A stretch of 64,000 nucleotides of DNA from CAUTYU01 sp963545205. GTDB lineage: Bacteria > Desulfobacterota > Desulfovibrionia > Desulfovibrionales > Desulfomicrobiaceae. Position numbers and translations under genes: made by a program. A model generated the notes under the pieces. The model saw nothing but the letters and a program-made list of their open reading frames with translations, was not told where the DNA came from and searched no databases. Location: the NCBI GenBank assembly GCA_963545205.1, contig CAUUHW010000009.1:15963-79962 (forward strand), written 5' to 3'. This document shows positions 1-8,900 of this stretch, piece after piece (position 1 is the stretch's first letter; each line of letters begins with the position of its first letter).

Positions 1-330
1 AACACTGTTCAGGCCGCCGGCCGCACCCAGAAGGGTTTCAATCAGAAAAACCGCGCAACAGGCTGCCAGGGCGACAAGAACCATGCTTTTTTCCCTATAG
101 GAAAAAAAGACGGCCACGCAAAAACCGCCAAGAGCGGAAACCCAGTTCGCGGTTGAATATAAAATTGCCGGAAAGGTCATTGCCGCCAGTGTCGCGTATG
201 GCACATAGTACAGAAAAGAGCGCGCAAAGGGATTGCGGATTTCCTTTCTGATGAGTGTCAATGGCAGGGCCCGAATCAGATAGGTCACAAAAGCCATGAC
301 AAAAATATATAGATACGGATTAGCTTTCAC
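1..330 (-). CDS. azlD: AzlD-family branched-chain amino acid transport protein (3' end beyond window)
   Basis: Small hydrophobic membrane protein, the usual partner of AzlC in branched-chain amino acid export. I translated it by hand from a GTG at 330; it begins VKANPYLYIFVMAFVTYLIR and stays open for 110 codons to the window edge. AzlD proteins are about 100-110 residues, so only the last few codons should be missing. Three to four membrane segments are visible, and the family-like segment IRALPLTLIRK follows the first one. The GTG overlaps the azlC stop codon, which implies translational coupling. A GAGGTCAGCT stretch upstream can serve as ribosome binding site. Confidence 0.8.
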   Translation of the reverse strand, partial: MKANPYLYIFVMAFVTYLIRALPLTLIRKEIRNPFARSFLYYVPYATLAAMTFPAILYSTANWVSALGGFCVAVFFSYREKSMVLVALAACCAVFLIETLLGAAGGLNSV

Positions 331-1036
331 AGCTGACCTCCTCGGCAATCGGAAAAAGCCAGGCAGCCAGCCCCGCCACCACAACCGTAATAATGATGAT
401 ACTAAAGCCGGGGGATAATTTTTCAAGAACAGGCAAAAACCGAAAAGCGCTTCCCAGCACCATACCCAGCAGCACAACCTTGAAAACAACATGGTCTTTT
501 TTGGTTGGTGGAATGATGATAGCTAAAAACATGCCGTAAATCGCGATACCAAAGGCACTCATCAGACCGGCAGACATGAAGGTCCCGGAAAGAGAACCGC
601 ACAGCGTGCCCAGTCCCCAGCCGGGAATGGTCACACTCATGGCTCCATACACATAACAGGGGTGAAATTTTCCAGGCCGGCAACTGGTAATGGCAAAAAT
701 TTCATCCGTGACTCCGGCCGCGACAAAATAGCGATGAAAAAAAGGAGCGCCCGGCTCAATTTTTTGCGACAAAGAGCAGGACATGAGCAAATAGCGCATG
801 TTGATAACCAGTTGGGTAAGGGCCATTTCCAGATATGAACCGGAAGCGGCAATAACGCCCAAAGCGGCAAGCTGACCAGCAGAAGTCAAATTGGTAAATG
901 ACATCAATGTCGCCTGATGGCTCAAAAGTCCGGACCCAACCGCGCTGATGCCAAAGGCAAAGGCAACGGCAAAATAAGCCAGGGCAATGGGCAGGCCGTC
1001 ACGCATTCCCTCTTTCCAGTTGCTGAAATTTTCCAT
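320..1036 (-). CDS. azlC: AzlC-family branched-chain amino acid permease
   Basis: Integral membrane protein of the AzlC family, the large subunit of AzlCD exporters for branched-chain amino acids. It is 238 residues from the ATG at 1036, which has an AAGGA upstream at good spacing; the frame runs open to a TTG at 1069, which I consider less likely. Family features are the N-terminal WKEGMRDGLPIALAYFAVAF segment and the MRYLLMSCSL motif, and it has about seven hydrophobic segments. It overlaps azlD at its 3' end. The substrate is inferred from the family. Confidence 0.88.
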   Translation of the reverse strand: MENFSNWKEGMRDGLPIALAYFAVAFAFGISAVGSGLLSHQATLMSFTNLTSAGQLAALGVIAASGSYLEMALTQLVINMRYLLMSCSLSQKIEPGAPFFHRYFVAAGVTDEIFAITSCRPGKFHPCYVYGAMSVTIPGWGLGTLCGSLSGTFMSAGLMSAFGIAIYGMFLAIIIPPTKKDHVVFKVVLLGMVLGSAFRFLPVLEKLSPGFSIIIITVVVAGLAAWLFPIAEEVSCES

Positions 1037-1127
1037 AACAGGTATATCCTTTATCTTTTCAAAAACCAAAAGACAACTTTATATATCAAGGCTCAGACAC
1101 AGTAAAGAACAGGATAACAATGGATGA

Positions 1128-1163
1128 ATTTTTGATTTTTGAAATCTGATTTTTGATTTTTTT
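1128..1163. repeat. Intergenic GATTTTTGATTT-type repeat
   Basis: Two tandem copies of the word ATTTTTGATTTTT lie between the divergent azlC and zinc-ribbon genes. The same word recurs in several other intergenic gaps of the window (about 11820, 11995, 39467, 56190-56415) and not inside the genes I inspected. Confidence 0.6.
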
Positions 1164-1295
1164 ATCTGCCAACCATAATGGCTGTCTGTTATTTTTTTGT
1201 TGTTCTTTTTGTCATTCAGGAATAGATTCCATATCTTGCTTACCTGCCCTGGCAGGCAGTCTTTTTTATTTTGTAACAAGCACAGGAGAACAATA

Positions 1296-1460
1296 ATGGG
1301 AACCTTAAAAGACAGATATAAGCGTGAAGCCGTAGAGGTTACCTGCCCTGTTTGCAAACGGAATCAAATCGTGTATCTGCCGGAAGAGGAAATGCCGGAT
1401 TGTCCTGATTGTCGTGTAAAAATGATAATCAGGGAGATTTTAACCGAGGGCAAATATTGA
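1296..1460 (+). CDS. Small zinc-ribbon protein, unknown function
   Basis: A 54-residue protein starting MGTLKDRYKREAVEVTCPVC, with a CAGGAGAA ribosome binding site seven bases upstream. It carries two CxxC knuckles (CPVC near residue 17 and CPDC near residue 33), the pattern of a four-cysteine zinc ribbon. No catalytic domain has room to exist, so a structural, nucleic-acid-binding or adaptor role is likely but unproven. It lies 34 bases upstream of the ABC transporter binding-protein gene on the same strand and may be cotranscribed. I do not recognise a named family. Confidence 0.7.
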   Translation: MGTLKDRYKREAVEVTCPVCKRNQIVYLPEEEMPDCPDCRVKMIIREILTEGKY

Positions 1461-1494
1461 TTTTTAACAAATTCAAAACTTGGGAGGCTAGAGT

Positions 1495-2301
1495 ATGCGT
1501 TTTTGGAAAACCTGTTTATTTTTTTTGGCTGTAAGTGGATTCTTACTTGCAGCAAACGGGGTCCAGGCGGAATCAACCCTGGATACGATCCAAAAAAAAG
1601 GAGAGTTGCGGGTTGGATTTGATTCCGGTTATCTGCCTTTTGAAATGACAGACAAAAAAGGCGGCTTTATCGGGTTTGATATTGATATTGCCAAGGAAAT
1701 GGCCAAGGCCATGAAGGTCAAATTCGTACCCGTCAATACTGACTTTGACGGCATCATTCCCGCCCTGCTGACCAAAAAATTTGATATTATCATCAGCGGC
1801 ATCACCATTACCCAGGAAAGAAATTTGCAAATCAATTTCGCGGGGCCGTATTTTTATGCGGGTCAGGCGGTCATGCTGGCCAAAAAACACGAAGGCAAAA
1901 TCAAGTCCTACCGCGACCTGAACAAGCCTGAATACCTGGTTGTTTCCCGTCTGGGTACAACCGGAGAAATGGCCACCAAACGCCTTTTGTCCAAAGCTAA
2001 ATACAAATCCTTTGACAAGGAGGCTGACGCCGCCTTGGAAATTGTCAGTGGACGGGCAGACGCCTTTATTTACGACCTGCCGGTTCTGGTTCAGCTCAAA
2101 AAGCAACAGGGCCAGGATAAGGTTGTCCTGCTTGATAAACCCTTTACCTACGAACCGCTTGGTTTCGGTATTCGCCGTGGAGACCCTGATTTCCTAAACT
2201 GGCTCAACAACTTTCTGGTTCAGATCCGCAATGATGGCCGTTATGACCGGATCTACAACAAATGGTTCAAAAGCGAATCCTGGTACAACGACGTTCAGTA
2301 A
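1495..2301 (+). CDS. Amino-acid ABC transporter substrate-binding protein
   Basis: Periplasmic binding protein of the polar amino acid class (SBP_bac_3 fold), 268 residues. A signal peptide spans residues 1-25 (hydrophobic core, then VQAES). The mature start has the family pattern LDTIQKKGELRVGFDSGYLP, followed by GFDIDIAKEMAKAM and ISGITITQER, which line the ligand cleft. GGGAGG precedes the ATG. The permease and ATPase of the same importer follow. A terminator-like hairpin after the stop probably keeps this gene expressed above them. The exact amino acid cannot be read from the sequence. Confidence 0.92.
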   Translation: MRFWKTCLFFLAVSGFLLAANGVQAESTLDTIQKKGELRVGFDSGYLPFEMTDKKGGFIGFDIDIAKEMAKAMKVKFVPVNTDFDGIIPALLTKKFDIIISGITITQERNLQINFAGPYFYAGQAVMLAKKHEGKIKSYRDLNKPEYLVVSRLGTTGEMATKRLLSKAKYKSFDKEADAALEIVSGRADAFIYDLPVLVQLKKQQGQDKVVLLDKPFTYEPLGFGIRRGDPDFLNWLNNFLVQIRNDGRYDRIYNKWFKSESWYNDVQ

Positions 2302-2329
2302 ACCGGGTGTAAGCATCTTTTGAGTTGAG

Positions 2330-2366
2330 GGGGGGCAGCCTTGCAACCAGCCTGCCCCCCTTTTTT
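2330..2366 (+). terminator. Intra-operon terminator-like hairpin
   Basis: A 9-bp perfect stem GGGGGGCAG / CTGCCCCCC is followed by six T. It sits between the binding-protein gene and the permease gene, 32 bases before the permease start, so it acts either as a partial terminator or as an RNA-stabilising 3' end. Confidence 0.8.
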
Positions 2367-2397
2367 ATTGAATTACGCCTTTTTCAGGAGTAGATGA

Positions 2398-3402
2398 ATG
2401 GCACTCTATACAGGTATGGATCTTCCCCCAGGCAGAGCGTACACTCTTTTTTGGAAAGCAGTTTTTTTCATCTTGCTCGGACTGGTCATCTGGGGGGGGT
2501 ATCTGGCCTCTGTTTCTGTTGACTACACCTGGCGCTGGCACAAGGTTCCACAATATTTTTACTATATTGAAAAAATAGAAATCACCTCTCCTGTCGCGGG
2601 TGAAGTTGCGTCTGTTACATCAAAGCAAGGCCGGGCAACACTTGTCTTGCGGGGTGAAAATGGAGAAGAGGAGCAATTTGCTTCCAAGGGACGGGTACTG
2701 GTAAGTGAAGGAGATTTTATTTCTCCGGGCGACGTCCTGATTGAATATGAGCAGGGAACTCCCGGTGTTTTGCTGACCGGACTGTGGATAACCCTGAAAG
2801 TCAGTCTCCTGTCCATTGTTTTTGGCATGGTGGCCGGCCTGCTGACCGGCCTGGCCCGCATCTGCGACAATCCCGTACTCAAATGGTCGGCTATCACCTA
2901 TATTGAACTGGTTCGTGGTTCACCACTCCTTGTCCAGATGTTTCTGTGGTACTTTGTTGTGGGAACACTTGTAAATTCGCTGCTGGCCAAACAGGGGTTG
3001 CCGCCGATTCCCTCTTTGTGGTTTGGAGTTCTTTCCCTTGGCCTGTTTGCCGGGGCCTATATTGCGGAAATTGTGCGGGCTGGTATCCAGTCCGTGCACA
3101 AGGGACAGGTTGAGGCTGCCCGCTCTCTTGGCATGACCAGTACCCAGGCCATGTGCAAAATCATTTTGCCCCAGGCATTCCGGCGTGTTCTGCCACCACT
3201 GGCCGGACAGTTTATTTCCTTAATTAAGGATTCTTCTTTGCTTGGAGTTATTGCCATTCGGGAACTGACCAAAACAACCCGTGAAACAGTTTCCACGTCT
3301 TTGCAGCCGTTTGAACTGTGGATTGTGTGCGCCATTCTCTATCTTGTTCTCACCTTTGCCCTGTCCATGTTTGTCCAGTATCTTGAACGGAGAGCCTTAT
3401 GA
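2398..3402 (+). CDS. Amino-acid ABC transporter permease with extra N-terminal domain
   Basis: Inner-membrane permease of the HisMQ/GlnP type, 334 residues, against about 220-250 for typical members. The extra length is N-terminal: a membrane segment (about residues 16-40), then a soluble insert (about 45-120) with the pattern ITSPVAGEV...GRVLVSEGDFISPGDVLIEY, which resembles a lipoyl/biotinyl-type beta hairpin. The conserved permease follows, including IELVRGSPLLVQMF and the EAA loop EAARSLGMTSTQAMCKIILP that docks the ATPase. It overlaps the ATPase gene by four bases (ATGA). The role of the inserted domain is unknown. Confidence 0.9.
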   Translation: MALYTGMDLPPGRAYTLFWKAVFFILLGLVIWGGYLASVSVDYTWRWHKVPQYFYYIEKIEITSPVAGEVASVTSKQGRATLVLRGENGEEEQFASKGRVLVSEGDFISPGDVLIEYEQGTPGVLLTGLWITLKVSLLSIVFGMVAGLLTGLARICDNPVLKWSAITYIELVRGSPLLVQMFLWYFVVGTLVNSLLAKQGLPPIPSLWFGVLSLGLFAGAYIAEIVRAGIQSVHKGQVEAARSLGMTSTQAMCKIILPQAFRRVLPPLAGQFISLIKDSSLLGVIAIRELTKTTRETVSTSLQPFELWIVCAILYLVLTFALSMFVQYLERRAL

Positions 3403-4130
3403 TTACAGCCAGATCCGTGAACAAGTATTTTCACGTTCCCCATAAACTGCACGCGTTGCGTGATGTCAGCTGTCACGTCAGCAAGGGCGAGGTGGTGGTT
3501 ATCATCGGTCCTTCCGGGTCGGGAAAAAGCACGTTTTTGCGTTGTCTCAATCGTCTGGAATTTGCTGACAGCGGGTCTATCATTATTGATGATGTTGATA
3601 TCTTGCAGCCGGGGTGTGATATGAACAAGGTGCGGGCTGAAGTGGGTATGGTTTTTCAGTCCTTTAATCTTTTTCCGCATAAAAACGTACTGGAAAACCT
3701 TTGCCTGGCTCAGATCTCCGTGCGCAAAAGAAGCCGCAGGGAAGCCAGGGAAAAGGCCATGTACCTGCTTGAAAAGGTCGGTATTGCCGATAAGTACCTG
3801 AGTATGCCGGATCAGCTTTCCGGAGGCCAGCAGCAGCGGGTGGCCATTGCCCGTTCCCTGGCCATGGATCCGAAAGTCATGCTCTTTGACGAACCCACAT
3901 CAGCCCTTGATCCCGAAATGGTCGGGGAAGTACTGGATGTCATGAAAAATCTGGCGCAGGACGGCATGACCATGGTTGTTGTTACGCATGAAATGGGGTT
4001 TGCGCGTGAAGTGGCTGACAGAATGATCTTTATGGAGCAGGGAACCATTCTGGAAGATAATCCACCGGACATCTTTTTTCACAGTCCTGAACATAGCAGG
4101 ACAAAAACATTTTTACAGCAGATTCTTTAA
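3399..4130 (+). CDS. Amino-acid ABC transporter ATPase (GlnQ type)
   Basis: Cytoplasmic ATPase of the polar amino acid importer, 243 residues, normal for the family. Visible motifs are Walker A GPSGSGKST (about residue 38), the Q-loop in GMVFQSFNLFPH, the signature LSGGQQQR, Walker B VMLFDEPTSALDP and the H-loop VTHEMGFA. Its start overlaps the permease stop in an ATGA, so translation is coupled. No hairpin terminator is evident in the 40 bases before tamA. Confidence 0.95.
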   Translation: MITARSVNKYFHVPHKLHALRDVSCHVSKGEVVVIIGPSGSGKSTFLRCLNRLEFADSGSIIIDDVDILQPGCDMNKVRAEVGMVFQSFNLFPHKNVLENLCLAQISVRKRSRREAREKAMYLLEKVGIADKYLSMPDQLSGGQQQRVAIARSLAMDPKVMLFDEPTSALDPEMVGEVLDVMKNLAQDGMTMVVVTHEMGFAREVADRMIFMEQGTILEDNPPDIFFHSPEHSRTKTFLQQIL

Positions 4131-4170
4131 CCTTGCCTGCTGGTCACGACTGCAGGCGACAAAAAAACAC

Positions 4171-5982
4171 ATGAATAAGCAGCCATTACCGCGCTTCGCA
4201 CTTTTTATTCCTGTGGAGCTGTTTTCCCCTGGGAATACGGCCAGATGTCTTACTCTGTTCTGCTTTTTTCTGCTTGTTTCCCCCGGCACTCTCTGGGCCA
4301 AAATCACGTATCTCCCTAAAATCATTGGCTGTCCTGACAGCGCGAGTAAAAACCTGCTTATCTCTGTTTCCCGGTCTTTCAGTCTGCAAAAACGCCCTCC
4401 TCTGACCATTGGAATGCTGCAAAAAAGAGCGGATAAGGATATTCCTGAAATGTTACAGGCCCTGAAATCCCTTGGCTACTATCAGGCCAGAATTACGACA
4501 GATATTCAAAAAGGGAAGCAGGTCAGCCTGCTCTTTCATGTTTTTCCCGGAAAACAGTTTCGTATAGGTGTGGTCAGCCTGCGCTACGTTCCTGCTCCGG
4601 CAACACGTCCCCGGATTATCCTGCCTTTTGAGCCAAAAGACCCGGCCATTGCCGATACGATTCTGAACGCGGAAAAAGATATTTTATACCAGATCGGCCA
4701 GCAGGGGTATCCCTTCCCTGTCATCACAGACAGGCAGATACAGGTGCGGCATGGCTCCCGGGAAATGCATATTCAGTATACAATACAGACCGGCCCGTAT
4801 GCCAGATTTGGGACAACTATCCTGTCGGGATTAAAAAAAATTGATCCGGACTATATTCATTTTCTCCTTCCCTGGCAGGCGGGTGATGAATTTAATGTCG
4901 CCCTGCTCAACAAGGCGCGCAATATTCTGATCAGAACCGGCCTGTTTTCCACAGTGACCTGCAAACCATTGCCTGTTGGCTATACAGATGAAGTGCAGAT
5001 AAAAATCACCCCGCAGGAACGCAAGGAAAAAACAATCAAGGCCGGAATCGGCTATTCAAAGGATAAACGGCTGCTTGGCTCAATAAACTGGGAAAACCGG
5101 AACCTTTTGGGCAGAGGTGAAAAATTCAAAATCAGCCTGGAGGGCAACCGGAAGGAACAGAAGTTTCAAACCCAATTTCGCAAGCCCTGGCTCTGGCAGG
5201 AAGATCAGGCTGGAATCCTGAGTGGCCAGTATGAAAAACAGGATACCAATGCCTACTTCAGCCGCAATTTTCAGTCCGTGGGGGAGATTGAACGCCAGTT
5301 GCGGTCGCAGCTATGGGCCGGGCTGGGACTGGCTTACCGATTATCAGAGGTTGTTGAAGATGGAACTAAACAGACCTATGGCCTTTTTTCTGTTCCATTG
5401 ACAGGCCGGTGGGAGAATGTTGATGATATTCTGAATCCGACACGGGGTATGTTCTTTCGTTTTGGTTTTGCTCCTTACTACGACACCTTGGGCTCTGACA
5501 CCTGTTTTACCAGATTTTCATCCATGCTCAGTATCCATTTTCCCTTGTGGGAAAACCATCTCGTTTTTTCTGCCCGTTCCCGATACGGCATGATTAATGG
5601 AGCCAGCCTGAGCGCAGTTCCCGCAGACATACGCTTTTACGCCGGTGGCGGACGATCTGTCAGAGGCTACTCCTACCAAAAAGCCGGAAAAATAAAAAAA
5701 AACGGGAACCCTCTTGGCGGCAGAAGCGTGCTTGAGTTTTCAGGGGAACTGCGCTGCCGGTTTTGGGAAAACTATGGCCTGAGTCTTTTTCTGGACGGTG
5801 GACGAGCCTTTGCGGATCAGGTTCCCAGCATGAAAAAACACCTTTTCTGGGGGGCAGGGATTGGATTTATCTACCACACGCCAATTGGCCCGCTGCATTT
5901 TGATATTGCGACTCCGCTGAACAAAAGAGAGAAGATTGACTCCTCCGTTCAGATTTATATTGGTCAGGGCGTGGCCTTTTAA
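4171..5982 (+). CDS. tamA: TamA-like outer-membrane Omp85 protein
   Basis: Omp85/BamA-superfamily protein of 603 residues, the outer-membrane half of the translocation and assembly module. An uncleaved-looking or signal-type hydrophobic stretch lies at about residues 27-45. POTRA-like repeats fill about 50-300 (for example MLQALKSLGYYQARITTDIQ). A C-terminal 16-strand barrel region starts near 310 with the surface antigen signature (YAGGGRSVRGY, about 489, and GGRSVLEFSGELR). The final segment ending GQGVAF matches a barrel C-terminus with terminal Phe. tamB follows after five bases, the standard tamAB order, which supports the TamA call over BamA. Confidence 0.9.
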   Translation: MNKQPLPRFALFIPVELFSPGNTARCLTLFCFFLLVSPGTLWAKITYLPKIIGCPDSASKNLLISVSRSFSLQKRPPLTIGMLQKRADKDIPEMLQALKSLGYYQARITTDIQKGKQVSLLFHVFPGKQFRIGVVSLRYVPAPATRPRIILPFEPKDPAIADTILNAEKDILYQIGQQGYPFPVITDRQIQVRHGSREMHIQYTIQTGPYARFGTTILSGLKKIDPDYIHFLLPWQAGDEFNVALLNKARNILIRTGLFSTVTCKPLPVGYTDEVQIKITPQERKEKTIKAGIGYSKDKRLLGSINWENRNLLGRGEKFKISLEGNRKEQKFQTQFRKPWLWQEDQAGILSGQYEKQDTNAYFSRNFQSVGEIERQLRSQLWAGLGLAYRLSEVVEDGTKQTYGLFSVPLTGRWENVDDILNPTRGMFFRFGFAPYYDTLGSDTCFTRFSSMLSIHFPLWENHLVFSARSRYGMINGASLSAVPADIRFYAGGGRSVRGYSYQKAGKIKKNGNPLGGRSVLEFSGELRCRFWENYGLSLFLDGGRAFADQVPSMKKHLFWGAGIGFIYHTPIGPLHFDIATPLNKREKIDSSVQIYIGQGVAF

Positions 5983-5987
5983 TAAAA

Positions 5988-8900
5988 ATGCAAAAATTAC
6001 GCACTGTTCTTCTTGTCTTTTTGGCGACTTTTCTGGTCATTGCAGCCTTGCTGGCAGGGGGATATTTTTTTGTCGGCTCTCCTTCCGGCAACTCATCACT
6101 AGTCAGGCTAATCAATAACCACGCCCGCTGGCAAGGCGGATACCTGCGAGTCGCGGGGGTTTTCCTTGACCCGGCAAAACAGTTGCAATGTGAATCAGTA
6201 CAAATCGCTGACGCGAACGGCACCTGGCTGCACCTGCAACACGTTGATCTGAAATGGCGCATTCAGTTTTTTCCATTGCGTATCACCTTTTCTTCAGCCC
6301 ATATTGCAAAAATGCATCTTGCCCGTTTACCCCAACCCTCTCAGCAAGACACCGAACCGTTTTTCTTGTCTTTACCGCGTCTGCCCGGCCTGCCTGTTGA
6401 GTTTTGCTGTCCGGATATTGTCGTCAGACAGATCATTCTTGACCAAAAACTTACAGGCCGGGAGCTTGGTTACCAATTCCAGGGGCACCTGACTTTCGCG
6501 CCCGAATTAACAACCATACAGGCGGAGCTCTCCGGCCATTCAGCCAATATGGGCAGCGCGGGCCTGCAACTACGTTATATCCCCAAAGACGAACTTTCCC
6601 TGCAGGCCAACGTGAGAGAACCTGCCGGCGGAATGCTCGGCAAGGCCCTGAATATGCCCCGGGGCATGGAAATCTCTGCCAACGGGCAAGGCCGGCTGGC
6701 AGACTGGCAGGGTACAGTAAATATATCCGCGCCGGACTGGGGCAAAATCACAAATACGTTTCGCCTGGCCGGTACTGAAAAAGACGTTGCTGTCCGCCTT
6801 GACTCCCAGATTGGATTTGGCCCCAAACTCGCTGAGCTGAAAGAATGGCTGGGCAAATCTCCCACCCTGTATCTGGAAACAACACTGAGTAAGGACAAAA
6901 TCGTCTGTAAACAGTTCTGTCTGACCTCTCTGGCGGGAAAGGTCAGACTTGACGGGACATTTTACCCCAACAGAGTTCAAGCCAACCTGCTGGCGGACAT
7001 AGGCGATATCAGCCGTCTGAAACAGGAATTTTTTATGGATATTGCCCCGAATGAACCAGCGCGCATGAGCATAAGCGGCCCATATTCCAAGATGAATGTC
7101 ACAGCCAGCATCGGGGCCGAATATTTTAAGGCTCCTGAATTTAACGCCCGGCAAATCAAGGCGGATTTTTCCGGAACGCTTGTGCCGGGAAGAAAAAAAA
7201 TGCTGGCAGGTGACCTGCGGTTTACCTGCTCAAAAATGACCCCTCATCTGCTTCAGTATCATGATATTCAGCTTACAAGCTGGCTGCAAAGTTCATTTAC
7301 CGATCTCATACTCAGCCGCACGACAATAAGGAGCAGGGAACTCGTTTTGGCCTGTGAGGAACCTGTTGTTATCGATGAAAAAGGTATTTGCGCTGCCGGG
7401 CGTCTTGTTGTCAACAGATACGATGCCGCCAGCCTCAGCCCTTATCTGGGTCAGGGCTGGACAGGAAATATCACGGGATATGTCGATGTACAGGGTTGTA
7501 ACGCTGACCAGCGCTTTGACCTGCTTTTGAAAAGCACTGATCTGTATTCACCGTATCTGCAGCTTAAAGATCTCGTCGGGAAAAAAATCCTTTTGAGCGG
7601 GAGCGGAACACTCACTCCAAGCAATATAAAGTGGGAAAAGGCCAGGCTGACAACTCAGGGCAGCTACGTTTTTTGCACTGGAGAAGTTGACTGGGACATC
7701 AACAGACTGAATATACGAACAGAGGGCAAGATACTTTCCCTGCCCCTTCTGCATAGAGATATTCAGGGCCAAGCGCACATAAAAAGCCGGATCCAGGGCA
7801 ATCTTTCTTATCCGGATCTGCGTATGACACTCAAGTCCTCCAAGATTGATTATGCTGGCAAATCCATTCACGATTTTGTTCTCCGTACAGAATTCGACTC
7901 CAGAACCCAAAAGGGCAAACTGACCGCAGACCTGCAACACCTGCAAGAACCTGTGCATTTTTATACGGTTTTTAAGCAAAAAGAGAAATCTTTTCAGCTT
8001 CTTCAGGCCAGCCTGGTGGGCTTTGATGCGCAGGCCAATATCTTCGGCCATCTGTTTTATGGAACCCTTCATGGCGATATTGGCTTGCAAGTGACCAGTC
8101 CCAATCTGCAGGGCATTGGCAAACTGCTTGATATCCCTTTACACGGCAGTATCAAAGGAGAAGCGACCTGCCGTTGGCAACAGGAAAAAATCAGTGGACA
8201 ATTCCAGATACACGGAAACAATACCGGCTTGACAGCAGCCAGCAAGGGACGAGCAGAAATCAAAGGGAAGATAGCAGGTTCTCTCACCCGCCCTCAGATA
8301 CATTCCAGCGGCCAGGTCTATAATTTCGCTCTTTCTGACACTGATATTCTGCATAAAACTGTCTTTGACCTCAAGGGAGAAAAAAAATCCGCGCAAGCGT
8401 CTTTCAAAGTGCTTGGACGGTCACTGTTTCCTTTTTCTGTTTCTTCCCTGATAAAAATAAAGCCAGAGACAGACGGTGCACGTATCTCTATGACCAGCCT
8501 GCAAGGCAAAATCGGCCCTGAGGTTTTGCGGCTCAAATTTCCTGCGGATCTTGTCTTTTCCCCCAAAAAAACAATTCTTACTCCGGTGCAGATACAATTT
8601 GGCCAGGGCGATATCGACCTTGAGGGGAGGCTTGAAAATGAAAATATTATCCTGAACGGGAAGTTGAAAAACATTTCCACCTATCTGCCATCCGTGTTTC
8701 TGCCGATACAGGAACACGGAGAAATCACCCTGCAAACACATATCTCGGGACGACTTGACTCTCCTGCTATCACAAGTTCTTTTCGGGTGAATCAGCTTAT
8801 TCCGGCAGCAGCAAGCTCTGACAAACAGGATTTTTCTCTTTCTGGGCAGGCTGAATTTCATCAGCAACAGGCCAGTCTTGTTTCTTCTTTTACCAATGGA

